Notes: generated from the sequence alone by a model not told the origin. A DNA stretch of 64,000 bases from Ruegeria intermedia (GCF_900129345.1 NZ_FQVK01000004.1:116459-180458); one strand, 5' to 3'; counted from the stretch's first letter, positions 38,758 through 47,549 are shown. Translations and numbers: made by a program.

Positions 38758-39942
38758 CTAGCGCGTCAGCTCGCGCATGCCGCGCTCCAGCCCGGCCAGC
38801 GTCATCGGCACCATCCGGTCTTCGAAGATCTCGCGGATCATGCCGATGGAATGGGTGTATTCCCAGTATTTCTCGGGCACCGGGTTGATCCACAGGTTCG
38901 ACGTCCACTGTTCGCGCGCGCGCTGCAGCCAGACCTGACCGGCCTCGGCGTTCCAGTGCTCGTTGGCGCCGCCGGGATAGGCGATCTCGTAAGGCGACAT
39001 CGACGCATCACCCACGAAGATGCACTTGTAGTCGGGGCCGTAGGTCCGCAGCACCTCATGCGTGGGGGTCTGCGCATCCCACCGGCGGCGGTTGTCGCGC
39101 CAGACGCCTTCGTACAGGCAGTTGTGGAAATAGAAATATTCCAGGTGCTTGAATTCGGCCCGCGCGGCCGAGAACAATTCCTCGACCACCTTGATATGCG
39201 GATCCATCGAGCCGCCCACATCGAGAAACAGCAGTACCTTGACCGCATTGTGCCGCTCGGGCCGGGTCTTGACGTCCAGGTATCCGTGCTCGGCGGTGGC
39301 GCGGATGGTCCCGTCCAGATCCAGCTCTTCGGCGGCGCCCTCGCGGGCCCAGCGGCGCAGGCGTTTCAAGGCGACCTTGATGTTGCGAGTGCCCAACTCG
39401 ACCGTGTCGTCCAGATTGCGGAACTCGCGCTTGTCCCAGACCTTGACCGCGCGCTGGTGGCGGCTTTCCTTCTGGCCGATGCGCACGCCCTCGGGGTTGT
39501 AGCCATAGGCGCCGAAGGGCGAGGTGCCCGCCGTTCCGATCCACTTGTTGCCGCCCTGATGGCGGCCTTGCTGATCCTTCAGCCGCTCGCGCAGCGTCTC
39601 CATCAGCTTGTCGAACCCGCCAAGCGCTTCGATTTCGGCCTTTTCCTCGTCCGAGAGGTGCTTCTCGGCCATCTTGGCCAGCCACTCGGCCGGGATGTCC
39701 ACGGCCTCGAGCACCTGATCCATGGTGATCTCGGACAGCCCTTCAAAGCTGGCGCCAAAGGCGCGGTCGAACTTGTCGATGTTGCGCTCGTCCTTCACCA
39801 TCGAGACACGGGCGAGGTAGTAGAACGCCTCGATGTCATAGGTGGCCAGCCCCTTTTTCATCCCCTCCAAAAAGGTCAGGTATTCCCGCAACGAGACGGG
39901 AATGCCGGCTTTTCTGAGGTTTTCAAAAAAGGGAATGAACAT
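38758..39942 (-). CDS. VWA-domain protein (CoxE-like)
   Basis: 394 residues. The N-terminal half is helical and charged; the C-terminal half is a von Willebrand A domain with a MIDAS-like motif written DVGGSM in place of DxSxS, then CIFVGDASMSPYEIAYPGG. CoxE-like VWA proteins work with MoxR AAA+ ATPases as metal-cofactor or complex assembly chaperones. The MoxR partner is encoded at 42056-42901 on the same strand, three genes upstream. Spaced 4 bp from the small membrane protein gene. Confidence 0.9.
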   Translation of the reverse strand: MFIPFFENLRKAGIPVSLREYLTFLEGMKKGLATYDIEAFYYLARVSMVKDERNIDKFDRAFGASFEGLSEITMDQVLEAVDIPAEWLAKMAEKHLSDEEKAEIEALGGFDKLMETLRERLKDQQGRHQGGNKWIGTAGTSPFGAYGYNPEGVRIGQKESRHQRAVKVWDKREFRNLDDTVELGTRNIKVALKRLRRWAREGAAEELDLDGTIRATAEHGYLDVKTRPERHNAVKVLLFLDVGGSMDPHIKVVEELFSAARAEFKHLEYFYFHNCLYEGVWRDNRRRWDAQTPTHEVLRTYGPDYKCIFVGDASMSPYEIAYPGGANEHWNAEAGQVWLQRAREQWTSNLWINPVPEKYWEYTHSIGMIREIFEDRMVPMTLAGLERGMRELTR

Positions 39943-39946
39943 CCGG

Positions 39947-40144
39947 TCAGCCCACCATCCGAACCAGGATCAGCGATGCCACAAGCCCCAGAAGGGCGAA
40001 GGCGATGCCGTATCCGGCGGCGTATTGGGCGATGTCGGCCCCGCTGCCCTTGCGCCTGCGTGCCGTCAGCGCGCCCAGAATCGCTCCTGCGATCGCCATG
40101 CCCCAAACCAGTCCCATTCGCCTGCCATCCGTTTGCTGTGTCAC
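39947..40144 (-). CDS. small two-helix membrane protein
   Basis: 65 residues with two hydrophobic segments (MGLVWGMAIAGAILGALTA and YGIAFALLGLVASLILVRMV) joined by a basic linker (RRRKGSG). Its ATG overlaps the stop of the DUF2927 lipoprotein gene by 4 bp and it ends 4 bp before the VWA gene, so it is a real, tightly packed operon member. Function unknown. Confidence 0.8.
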   Translation of the reverse strand: MTQQTDGRRMGLVWGMAIAGAILGALTARRRKGSGADIAQYAAGYGIAFALLGLVASLILVRMVG

Positions 40145-41490
40145 GGGTTGCGCAGCGCGATGTTCTGCACCAGCGCGCGCACCACCAATTCAGAACCGAA
40201 GGCGTAGCGCGCCCACCCCAGACTGTCCAGCCTGACGGTACGTGCCGCCTTGGGGCGGGCGGCCTGATCCAGCGCCTCGGATTTCAGCAGCAGCAGGGTG
40301 GCCAGCAACGCGGCGTTCTCGGCCCGTCGCGCCGTTTCGATGGCCGTGTCCAGTTGCGGCAGCATGTCCGGCCCCCGATCCCGTCCCAGCGCATAGGCGG
40401 CCATCTGGGCGATGACATGGGCCTGATGCACCTCGGTTCCGGGCGTTTCGCGCAGGAATTGCAGGGCAATCGCATATTCGCGCTGGGCGGCTTCGGGGTC
40501 GTCATACTGGATCATCCGGCCTTTGAGATAATGCGGATAGGCGCGGCGGTGGTCGGTCCAGCCCATCTGCTGGCCGATCCGCATCGCCCGGTCCAGCGCG
40601 CGCAGCCGCCGGGGCGAGGGCGCCCCGTTGCCTACCGCGATCTGTACCGCGTCGATCCAGGCGCGCGGCGTGGCCGATACCGCCTGGGCGGGCACTCGGG
40701 CGCCGCGCGGATTGAGGCGGGCGATCACGCCGGGGATCACCTGCGCGACCTCGTCCCGCGTCATGCCGGTGCGCAGTTCGGGCGCATAGGCGGCGCGCAG
40801 GATCAGCATGTCGAACCCGGTCAGCACGGTATGGAAATTGTCGTCGTTGAACACCGAATCCGGCAGGCGGTACATGTCGTTCAACGGACCGAGCGCCTGC
40901 GCCAGTTCTTCGTTCAGACAATCGCGGATTTCCTGCGGGCTGACATCGTTGGGGATGAAAATGCCCAGCCGCTCGCGGCTGCGCAGGGCCGACCAGCTGC
41001 TTTTGGGTTTGCGCCGGTCGCGGCGGTACTCGTCCAGGCTTTGGGCGTTGGGCACGACGAAACAGGCCGCCTGCGGCAGAACGCGCTGGATCTGGCGCTG
41101 GGGGACGGCCTGGATGGTGATGTTGGCCGGCCCGTCCGGGACCTGCCGGATGTCGATTCCGGCCTCGGTGCGCAGGCGCGTCAGCACCCGGCTCAGGTCG
41201 GCCTGCATGGTAGGGGCCGGGGTGCCTGTCAGGCGCAGCGTGATCGGGGTTTCGAACCGGGTGAACACCGGCAACGGGGTGCCGCTTTCCAGAAAGAAGA
41301 ACAGGTCGAGGAAATCTGCGGCGATGTTGGCGTTCGCGCGCGTGGGCGGAACCGGGCGCGGCGCGCCGAAGGACTTGGCCGGGGGCAGGGGCCTTTCGGT
41401 CGATTTGACCTCGGCGGGCAGTTCGATCGTTTCGACCGTACTGCAGCCCGCCAGCGCCAGGGCCAGGACGAAGGCCGCCAGCCTTGTCAT
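40141..41490 (-). CDS. DUF2927 lipoprotein
   Basis: 449 residues. A lipoprotein signal with lipobox LAGC (Cys16) predicts a lipid-anchored periplasmic protein. The first half (FLDLFFFLESGTPLPVFTRFETPITLRL ... LGPLNDMYRLPDSVFNDDNFHTVLTGFDMLILRAAY) fits DUF2927. The C-terminal half is helical and TPR-like (EAAQREYAIALQFL). Four-base overlap with the GNAT gene upstream and with the 65-residue gene downstream. Function unknown. Confidence 0.85.
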   Translation of the reverse strand: MTRLAAFVLALALAGCSTVETIELPAEVKSTERPLPPAKSFGAPRPVPPTRANANIAADFLDLFFFLESGTPLPVFTRFETPITLRLTGTPAPTMQADLSRVLTRLRTEAGIDIRQVPDGPANITIQAVPQRQIQRVLPQAACFVVPNAQSLDEYRRDRRKPKSSWSALRSRERLGIFIPNDVSPQEIRDCLNEELAQALGPLNDMYRLPDSVFNDDNFHTVLTGFDMLILRAAYAPELRTGMTRDEVAQVIPGVIARLNPRGARVPAQAVSATPRAWIDAVQIAVGNGAPSPRRLRALDRAMRIGQQMGWTDHRRAYPHYLKGRMIQYDDPEAAQREYAIALQFLRETPGTEVHQAHVIAQMAAYALGRDRGPDMLPQLDTAIETARRAENAALLATLLLLKSEALDQAARPKAARTVRLDSLGWARYAFGSELVVRALVQNIALRNP

Positions 41491-41933
41491 GGACGCTGAT
41501 ATTTGATGAACGGGGTCAGCTGCCCGACCCTGTCATACAGCCGGCGCGCGGCGTGGTTGAACTCTTGCGTCAACCAATAGACCGAGGGCGCACCGCGACG
41601 GTCGGCCTCGGCGTAGACGGCCTCGATCAGGGCGCGGCCGACCCCGGCGCCGCGCACCTGCGGATCGGCGTAGAGGTCCTGCAGGTAGCACACATCCTCG
41701 ACCTTCCAGCCATGCCGGTGAAACAGGAAATGGGTCAACCCCACCAATCGCCCGTCGCGCTCGGCCACGAGGCAGGAAAAGTCACGGGGGTCATCGCCCA
41801 GCAGGCGCGCAAAAGTGCTGTCATAGACCGCCTGCGGCAACTCGGTTTCGTAAAAGGCCAGATAGGCGCGCCACAGTGCGGTCCATTCCGGCCGGTCCTG
41901 GGCGGTCAGCGGGCGAATGCACGGCTGGGTCAC
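41487..41933 (-). CDS. GNAT family N-acetyltransferase
   Basis: 148 residues from a GTG start at 41933 (beginning TQPCIRPLTAQDRPEW). The acetyl-CoA loop is visible as LQDLYADPQVRGAGVGRALIEAVYAEA, followed by VYWLTQEFNHAARRLYDRVG. Upstream in-frame codons to 42020 look non-native. The stop overlaps the DUF2927 start. Substrate unknown. Confidence 0.87.
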   Translation of the reverse strand: MTQPCIRPLTAQDRPEWTALWRAYLAFYETELPQAVYDSTFARLLGDDPRDFSCLVAERDGRLVGLTHFLFHRHGWKVEDVCYLQDLYADPQVRGAGVGRALIEAVYAEADRRGAPSVYWLTQEFNHAARRLYDRVGQLTPFIKYQRP

Positions 41934-42055
41934 GTTTGGGAGCCTTTGCGGTCTGGTTGCTCGATTGGTGGCCTCGGACGGGCGCGCGCCGATGCTGGCA
42001 TCAGGTGCGCCCCAAGGCAAGCCGCGATCACGGAATGGTCAACGACCGGCAAGCT

Positions 42056-42901
42056 TCAGCGCTTGGCGCGCGCCATGAAAGCCAGCCGTTCGAACAGGTG
42101 CACGTCCTGTTCGTTCTTCAGCAGGGCACCGTGCAGCTTGGGCAGGGCATTGACCCCGTCGCGCTTCAGGTCCTCGGCGTCCAGATCCTCGGCCAGCAGC
42201 AGTTTCAACCAGTCCAGCACCTCGGAGGTCGAGGGCTTTTTCTTCAGCCCCTGTGTCTCGCGGATTTCATAGAACTGGGTCAGGGCGGTGGTCAGCAGCG
42301 CCTCTTTGATGCCGGGGTGGTGGACCTCGACGATGCGGCGCATCGTGGCCTCGTCGGGGAAGCGGATGTAGTGGAAGAAACAGCGGCGCAGAAACGCGTC
42401 GGGCAGTTCCTTTTCGTTGTTCGAGGTGATGATCACGATGGGGCGGTTCTTGGCCCGGATTGTTTCGCCGGTCTCGTAGACGTGGAACTCCATCTTGTCG
42501 AGTTCCTGCAGCAGGTCGTTGGGAAACTCGATATCGGCCTTGTCGATCTCGTCGATCAGCAGCACGACCTTTTCATCGGCCTCGAAGGCCTGCCACAGCT
42601 TGCCCTTCTTGATGTAGTTGCGGACGTCGTTCACGCGTTCGTCGCCCAGCTGGCTGTCGCGCAGGCGGCTGACGGCATCGTATTCGTACAGGCCCTGCTG
42701 GGCGCGGGTGGTGGATTTGATGTTCCACTCGATCATCTTCAGGCCCAGCGCCGCGGCCACCTGCCTGGCCAGTTCGGTCTTGCCGGTTCCCGGCTCACCC
42801 TTGACCAGAAGCGGTCGCTCCAGCGTCACGGCGGCATTCACCGCGATGGTCAGATCGTCGGTGGCAACATAGTCTGCGGTGCCTTCGAAACGTGTGGTCA
42901 T
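42056..42901 (-). CDS. MoxR family AAA+ ATPase
   Basis: 281 residues. Walker A GEPGTGKTEL, Walker B VVLLIDEIDKAD, sensor 1 ITSNNEKELPDAFLRR and a MoxR-type C-terminal helical lid. MoxR ATPases act as chaperones with VWA proteins; the cognate VWA gene lies at 38758-39942. 122 bp separate it from the GNAT gene. The ATG at 42901 has only a weak Shine-Dalgarno (GAGGG). Confidence 0.92.
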   Translation of the reverse strand: MTTRFEGTADYVATDDLTIAVNAAVTLERPLLVKGEPGTGKTELARQVAAALGLKMIEWNIKSTTRAQQGLYEYDAVSRLRDSQLGDERVNDVRNYIKKGKLWQAFEADEKVVLLIDEIDKADIEFPNDLLQELDKMEFHVYETGETIRAKNRPIVIITSNNEKELPDAFLRRCFFHYIRFPDEATMRRIVEVHHPGIKEALLTTALTQFYEIRETQGLKKKPSTSEVLDWLKLLLAEDLDAEDLKRDGVNALPKLHGALLKNEQDVHLFERLAFMARAKR

Positions 42902-43015
42902 GTAGCCCTCGTGATGGTTGTCGCGCGGCGCGCCGGCAAAGAACTCGGGCACCGGGTTACCGGCAGGGGTGATCTTTTACAACCCGGGTCGCAGCGTCGC
43001 GGGTTGGGCCCGGCC

Positions 43016-43038
43016 AATCAACCGCCCCCTGGTTGATT
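43016..43038. promoter_or_regulatory. inverted repeat in moxR/dksA divergent region
   Basis: AATCAACC and GGTTGATT form a perfect 8-bp inverted repeat with a 7-nt centre, in the 378-bp gap between the divergent moxR-like and dksA genes. A further AACCCG / CGGGTT dyad is nearby at about 42981-43006. These may be operators or leader hairpins. No coding sequence or clear promoter hexamers were recognised in the rest of the gap. Confidence 0.35.
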
Positions 43039-43279
43039 CGGATCGCCCGGTTCGATCCGGCGTTGAACCTGCCGCAAAATGGCCGGATCCGTTTCACGAA
43101 AAAAGTCGATTTTGTGCGCTAAGTCTCATGTTTGTACCAATTTCATCGGCGGCGTACCGGGCTGGCGTTTGCATAGTGACATTCCCGGCCCCGTGGGATA
43201 AATGCTGCGCAGAAGGGGGTGCCGAATGTCAGGCGATGCAACCGCAAAAGACGTTTCCGGCCATGCCAAGGGAGCAGAT

Positions 43280-43702
43280 ATGAAGCAGGAAGTTTTTCTG
43301 CCGGAAGACTACCGACCGGCCGAAGATGAGCCTTTCATGAATGAACGACAGCTTGAGTATTTCCGCCGCAAGCTGCTGAATTGGAAACACGAACTTCTGG
43401 CGGGCAGCCGCGACACCATCGAAGGGCTGCAGGACAACACCCGCAACATTCCCGATGTCGCCGACCGCGCCAGCGAAGAGACGGACCGCGCGCTGGAACT
43501 GCGCACCCGCGACCGTCAGCGCAAGCTGGTGGCCAAGATCGACGCCGCGCTGCGCCGCATCGAGGAGGGCGAGTACGGCTATTGCGAGGTCACCGGCGAT
43601 CCGATTTCGCTCAAGCGGCTGGATGCCCGCCCGATCGCGACCATGACGCTCGAGGCGCAAGAGCGGCACGAGCGTCGCGAAAAGGTGCACCGCGACGATT
43701 GA
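43280..43702 (+). CDS. dksA: DksA/TraR family regulator, zinc-finger-degenerate
   Basis: Binds RNA polymerase in the secondary channel and acts with ppGpp on rRNA and amino acid promoters. 140 residues with the coiled coil and the tip motif D59-V-A-D62-R-A64 matching the functional DxxDRA of E. coli DksA. Only one cysteine (Cys102 in YGYCEVTGDPI) of the four zinc-finger positions remains. Zinc-lacking DksA of this type is known in Rhodobacter sphaeroides. The start at 43280 follows GGGAG; ATG at 43226, preceded by AAGGGGG, is a serious alternative adding 18 residues. Confidence 0.9.
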   Translation: MKQEVFLPEDYRPAEDEPFMNERQLEYFRRKLLNWKHELLAGSRDTIEGLQDNTRNIPDVADRASEETDRALELRTRDRQRKLVAKIDAALRRIEEGEYGYCEVTGDPISLKRLDARPIATMTLEAQERHERREKVHRDD

Positions 43703-43727
43703 TCGCTGGAAAGTTCTGACGAATCCG

Positions 43728-43757
43728 AACGCCGGGGCCTGTGGTTCCGGCGTTTTT
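43728..43757 (+). terminator. terminator after dksA
   Basis: Perfect 8-bp stem AACGCCGG / CCGGCGTT with an 11-nt loop, ending in five T. It separates dksA from the monooxygenase gene 16 bp further on. Confidence 0.85.
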
Positions 43758-43773
43758 GCGTTATGCCGGCTGC

Positions 43774-44925
43774 ATGAAGATCGACGTCTTGAAATTTGCG
43801 GTGGTGGGCGGCGGGATCGGTGGCCTTGCCGCCGCCGTCGCGCTGCAGCAGCGCGGCGCGCAGGTGACCGTGCTGGAACAGGCGCCCGAGCTGGCCGAGG
43901 TCGGCGCCGGGCTGCAGATCAGCGCAAACGGAATGGCGGTGCTGCGCGCGCTGGGGGTGGCCGGGTCTCCGCCCGAGGCCGCGCAGATCTCGCACGGAAC
44001 CGTGTTGCGCGACTATCGGCGCGGGCGCGTCATCAGCCGGGTGCCGCCGCCCGCGGCCGGGGCGACGTATTACTACCATCGTGCAGATCTGCTGGACCTG
44101 CTGCGCGACGCGGCCCTGCGGTCGGGGGTAGAACTGCGTCTGAACGCGCGGGTCACGCATGTGCGCAAACACCCCTCGGACGCCGAGATCTCGTTGCGCG
44201 ACGGGACCCGCCTCCGGGCCGAATGCGTCATCGCGGCGGACGGCGGGCGCAGCCATCTCCGCCCGGTTCTGAACGGAACCGAGGCGCCCCGGTTCACCCA
44301 TCAGGTCGCGTGGCGCGCGACCATTCCCTGGGCCGACCGTACGGCGACCCCCATGGCTACATTGACCATGGGGCCGGGCCGCCACGTGGTGACCTATCCG
44401 CTGCGCGATCAATCGCAGATGAACATCGTCGCGATCGAGGAGCGCTCGGACTGGACCGAGGAAGGCTGGAAACTGGAAGGCGACGCCGGCGACCTGCGGG
44501 CGCGCTTCGCCGATTTCGGCGGGGTCACGGGGGAAATCCTTGCCCGTATCGACAAGGTGAACATCTGGGCACTGTTCCTGCGTCCGGTGGCACAGAAGTG
44601 GCAGAACGGGCGTGTGGCCCTGTTGGGTGACGCGGCCCATCCGACCTTGCCGTTCATGGCCCAGGGCGCATGCCTCGCGCTCGAGGACGCCTGGGTCCTC
44701 AGGCGTGCATTCGATGACCAGTCAGGCATCCAACGCGCACTCGCAGCCTATGAAGCCAGGCGCCGCCCCCGCGCCCGGGCGGTGGTCTCTGCCGCCGCAA
44801 GCAACGCACGCAACTTCCACCTGAAAGGTCCAGCGCGGATTGCGGCGCAGGCGGCGTTGTCGCTGATCGGTCGCAGGCTGACGCGGAGTTATGACTGGAT
44901 CTACGACTACGATCCGACGGCGTGA
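43774..44925 (+). CDS. FAD-dependent monooxygenase
   Basis: 383 residues, group A flavoprotein hydroxylase (p-hydroxybenzoate/salicylate hydroxylase-like). FAD motifs: GGGIGGLAAAVALQQRG near the N-terminus, DG in VIAADGGRSHLR, and GDAAHPTLPFMAQGACLALEDA. The substrate is unknown; salicylate- or 6-hydroxynicotinate-type aromatics are typical of the family. Convergent with xthA, 4 bp between stops. Confidence 0.9.
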   Translation: MKIDVLKFAVVGGGIGGLAAAVALQQRGAQVTVLEQAPELAEVGAGLQISANGMAVLRALGVAGSPPEAAQISHGTVLRDYRRGRVISRVPPPAAGATYYYHRADLLDLLRDAALRSGVELRLNARVTHVRKHPSDAEISLRDGTRLRAECVIAADGGRSHLRPVLNGTEAPRFTHQVAWRATIPWADRTATPMATLTMGPGRHVVTYPLRDQSQMNIVAIEERSDWTEEGWKLEGDAGDLRARFADFGGVTGEILARIDKVNIWALFLRPVAQKWQNGRVALLGDAAHPTLPFMAQGACLALEDAWVLRRAFDDQSGIQRALAAYEARRRPRARAVVSAAASNARNFHLKGPARIAAQAALSLIGRRLTRSYDWIYDYDPTA

Positions 44926-44929
44926 CAGG

Positions 44930-45709
44930 TCAGAGTTCCAGGTCCACCCAGATCGGAACGTGATCCGAAGGCTTTTCGTGCCCGCGTACCTCGGCATCGA
45001 TCCGGCAATCCTGCAACAGGTCCGTGGCCTGCGGGGTCAGCAGGAAGTGGTCGATACGGATCCCGTCATTCCGGTTCCAGGCACCAGCCTGATAGTCCCA
45101 GAACGTGTAATGCCCAGGGCCTTGGGTTCGTGCGCGGAACGCGTCCGTGAACCCGAGGTTCAGTATTTTTCGAAAGGCGGCGCGGCTTTCGGGACGAAAC
45201 AGCGCGTCCTCGCGCCAGGCATCCGGGCGTTTGGCGTCTTCGGCCTGCGGAATGACGTTGTAGTCGCCTGCCATTAGGGCGGGTTCCTCGGCCTTCAGCA
45301 ATTCGACCGCGCGTCGATGCAACCGTTCCATCCATGCCAGTTTGTAGTCGAATTTTGGTCCGGGGGCGGGGTTCCCGTTCGGAAGGTACAGCCCGCAGAC
45401 CCGCAGCGCTTTCTTGCCCACGACGGTCGCTTCGATCCACCGAGCTTGATCGTCGTCATCATCGCCTGGCAGTCCGCGGGTGATATCCTCCAACGGGAGT
45501 TTTGACAGGATCGCGACCCCGTTGAAGCTTTTTTGACCGTGGGTTTCGACGTTGTAGCCGCGCTGCTCGAAGATCTCTCGCGGAAAGTTCTCGTCGACGG
45601 ATTTGATTTCCTGCAACACGGCGACGTCGGGCTGGGCGTCGTCCAGCCAACGCAGCAGGGCGTCGGCGCGGGCTTTGATGCCGTTGATGTTGAACGAGGC
45701 AATTTTCAT
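44930..45709 (-). CDS. xthA: exodeoxyribonuclease III
   Basis: AP endonuclease and 3'-5' exonuclease for base excision repair. 259 residues with the EEP-fold catalytic residues: NINGIKARAD (Asn7), VLQEIKS (Glu), LMAGDYNVIP (Asp/Asn), RNDGIRIDHFLLT and the terminal SDHVPIW (Asp-His). Length and motifs are canonical. A repeat-rich intergenic region lies upstream. Confidence 0.95.
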   Translation of the reverse strand: MKIASFNINGIKARADALLRWLDDAQPDVAVLQEIKSVDENFPREIFEQRGYNVETHGQKSFNGVAILSKLPLEDITRGLPGDDDDDQARWIEATVVGKKALRVCGLYLPNGNPAPGPKFDYKLAWMERLHRRAVELLKAEEPALMAGDYNVIPQAEDAKRPDAWREDALFRPESRAAFRKILNLGFTDAFRARTQGPGHYTFWDYQAGAWNRNDGIRIDHFLLTPQATDLLQDCRIDAEVRGHEKPSDHVPIWVDLEL

Positions 45710-45781
45710 GCGAGCCCTCCAAGTGAACTAAGGCAACCTATCGCGCAGAACCATCCCAACGGCAAGCCGGAAGCCGGGAAT

Positions 45782-45826
45782 GCGAGGCTCTGCCTCGCGC
45801 TCCGGGATATTTGAGGCCAGATGAAG
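45782..45826 (-). repeat. dispersed hairpin repeat, copy B
   Basis: On the minus strand the head CTTCATCTGGC-N3-AAATATCC-Y-GG (45826-45802) is followed by the hairpin GCGAGGC-AGA-GCCTCGC (45798-45782). The head matches copies A and C while the stem differs but stays perfectly paired. It lies in the 282-bp gap between the iscA-like gene and xthA. Confidence 0.8.
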
Positions 45827-45902
45827 TAACCGGGCATTAACCAAGTTGTGGGAGACAGATTGGGCGGTACAGGCGGGGACGCCGATGACCGCGCCAGGTG
45901 AA

Positions 45903-45928
45903 GCCCTCCGGCTTTGGGGTCGGAGGGC
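45903..45928. repeat. stem-loop in iscA/xthA gap
   Basis: GCCCTCCG and CGGAGGGC form a perfect 8-bp stem with a 10-nt loop, 10 bp before repeat copy C. Possibly part of the same composite element or a degenerate fourth hairpin. Confidence 0.5.
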
Positions 45929-45937
45929 CGACTTGCG

Positions 45938-45985
45938 CTTCATCTGGCTGAAAATATCCTGGGGGTGTGGGGGCAAAGCCCCCAC
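45938..45985 (+). repeat. dispersed hairpin repeat, copy C
   Basis: Plus-strand head CTTCATCTGGC-N3-AAATATCC-Y-GG (45938-45962) followed by hairpin GTGGGGGC-AAA-GCCCCCAC (45967-45985). It ends 6 bp from the stop of the convergent iscA-like gene, where the stem can act as its terminator. Confidence 0.8.
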
Positions 45986-45991
45986 GATGCT

Positions 45992-46315
45992 CTACATCGA
46001 AAAGGACGTGCCGCAGCCGCAGGATGAGGTGGCGTTGGGGTTGTCGATAACGAATCGCGCGCCGATCAACTCTTCGGTGAAGTCGATGGTGGCGTTTTCG
46101 AGGAAGGGCAGGGAAATTGCGTCCACGACGACCTTTTGGCCTTTGCCCTCCAAAACCAGATCGTCCTCTTTGGGCTCGTCCAGCGCGATCTCGTACTGGA
46201 AGCCGGAGCAGCCGCCGCCCTCAACGGCGATGCGCAGCGCCTTGCCGTTGTCGGCCGCGCCGATCTCGGCCAACCGCTCAAACGCGCGTTCCGTGACTGT
46301 GGGGGGCAGTTTCAT
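45992..46315 (-). CDS. IscA/ErpA-type iron-sulfur carrier protein
   Basis: 107 residues, A-type Fe-S carrier. The three conserved cysteines are present: GGGCSGFQYEI and SSCGCGTSF near the C-terminus. The start at 46315 follows GGAG at 6-7 nt. It delivers Fe-S clusters to apoproteins; IscA, ErpA and SufA cannot be separated safely here, though ErpA-like is likely next to dgt in alphaproteobacteria. Divergent from dgt. Confidence 0.92.
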   Translation of the reverse strand: MKLPPTVTERAFERLAEIGAADNGKALRIAVEGGGCSGFQYEIALDEPKEDDLVLEGKGQKVVVDAISLPFLENATIDFTEELIGARFVIDNPNATSSCGCGTSFSM

Positions 46316-46391
46316 GCCGGACTCCAAAGGTTTCTTTCTTGACCATCGTACAATATAGAAAACCCGAAGAAGGGCGACAAGGACAAGACCA

Positions 46392-47549
46392 TTGGAGCGA
46401 GCAGGTTTTGCCTCTGACCCCAGCCGCGCACGGGGGCGGTTGGTGCCGGAGGAGGAGAGCAGCTTTCGGTCCTGCTTCCAGCGGGATAGGGACCGGATCA
46501 TTCACGCCAGCGCCTTTCGGCGGCTCAAGCACAAGACGCAGGTCTTTGTTGAACACGAGGGCGACAACTACCGCACCAGGCTGACCCATTCCATCGAGGT
46601 GGCGCAGGTCGCCCGCACGATCGCGGGCGCTTTGGGTCTGAATCCGGAACTGACCGAGGCTGTCGCGCTTGCGCATGATCTGGGTCACACCCCGTTCGGG
46701 CACACTGGTGAGGATGCGCTGCACGCGCTGATGGCGCCCTATGGCGGGTTCGATCACAATGCCCAGGCCATCCGGATCGTGACGAGGCTCGAGCGTCACT
46801 ATGCCGAATTCGACGGGTGCAACCTGACATGGGAATGCCTTGAGGGGATCGCCAAGCACAACGGTCCGGTCACCGGCGATCTGCCCTGGGCGCTGGCCGA
46901 ATGCAATGACGCCTTCGATCTGGAGCTGCACACCCATGCCAGTGCCGAGGCGCAGGTGGCGGCGTTGTCCGATGACATCGCCTATAACAACCACGACCTG
47001 TTGGATGGGCTGCGCGCCGGGCTGTTCACCGACGACGAAATCACGCAATTGCCCATCATTGGTGACTGCTACGCGGAGGTGGATCGCAAGTATCCCGGCC
47101 TCGATCCCTATCGTCGGCGGCACGAGGCCTTGCGGCGGGTGTTCGGCGTGATGGTGTCCGATGTCATCGACACGTCCCGCGCCATTCTGGCCGCCTCGAG
47201 GGCGCAATCGGTCGAGGATATCCGCCACCTGGGCCATCCGGTCATCCGGTTCTCGGAGGATCTATGGGTGCAACTGCGCGAGATACGGGCTTTTCTGTTC
47301 ACCCGCATGTATCGCGCGCCTAGCGTCATGGAGGTGCGCGCCCGGGTCAGCCGCGTGGTCGAGGAGCTGTTTCCGATCTACCTGAACGACCCCCGGCAGA
47401 TGCCCCGGCACTGGCATGGCGATATCGAGGCCGCCGCGGACGAAACCGAACTGGCCCGGATCGTGTCGGACTATATCTCGGGGATGACCGACCGGTTCGC
47501 GCTGCAGGATCACGCACGCCTGACCGGGAAAACGCCGCTGGAGCGTTAA
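46392..47549 (+). CDS. dgt: deoxyguanosinetriphosphate triphosphohydrolase-like protein
   Basis: Hydrolyses dGTP/dNTPs to deoxynucleoside and triphosphate. 385 residues from a TTG start at 46392, with AAGGA upstream. HD-domain residues are [14 protein letters not shown] (His), [13 protein letters not shown] (His-Asp) and [16 protein letters not shown]. The N-terminal [23 protein letters not shown] is the family signature. No ATG gives the full signature, which supports TTG. It is followed by argS. Confidence 0.92.
   Translation: MERAGFASDPSRARGRLVPEEESSFRSCFQRDRDRIIHASAFRRLKHKTQVFVEHEGDNYRTRLTHSIEVAQVARTIAGALGLNPELTEAVALAHDLGHTPFGHTGEDALHALMAPYGGFDHNAQAIRIVTRLERHYAEFDGCNLTWECLEGIAKHNGPVTGDLPWALAECNDAFDLELHTHASAEAQVAALSDDIAYNNHDLLDGLRAGLFTDDEITQLPIIGDCYAEVDRKYPGLDPYRRRHEALRRVFGVMVSDVIDTSRAILAASRAQSVEDIRHLGHPVIRFSEDLWVQLREIRAFLFTRMYRAPSVMEVRARVSRVVEELFPIYLNDPRQMPRHWHGDIEAAADETELARIVSDYISGMTDRFALQDHARLTGKTPLER

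Noticed and set aside
43034..43047. TTGAT-TCGG-ATCGC as an FNR box upstream of dksA
   Set aside because: The second half-site is wrong at two positions, and the first overlaps a different, perfect inverted repeat.
43056..43076. GTTC-type LexA (SOS) box near dksA
   Set aside because: The alphaproteobacterial box needs a direct repeat GTTC-N7-GTTC; here GGTTC and GAACC are inverted and wrongly spaced.
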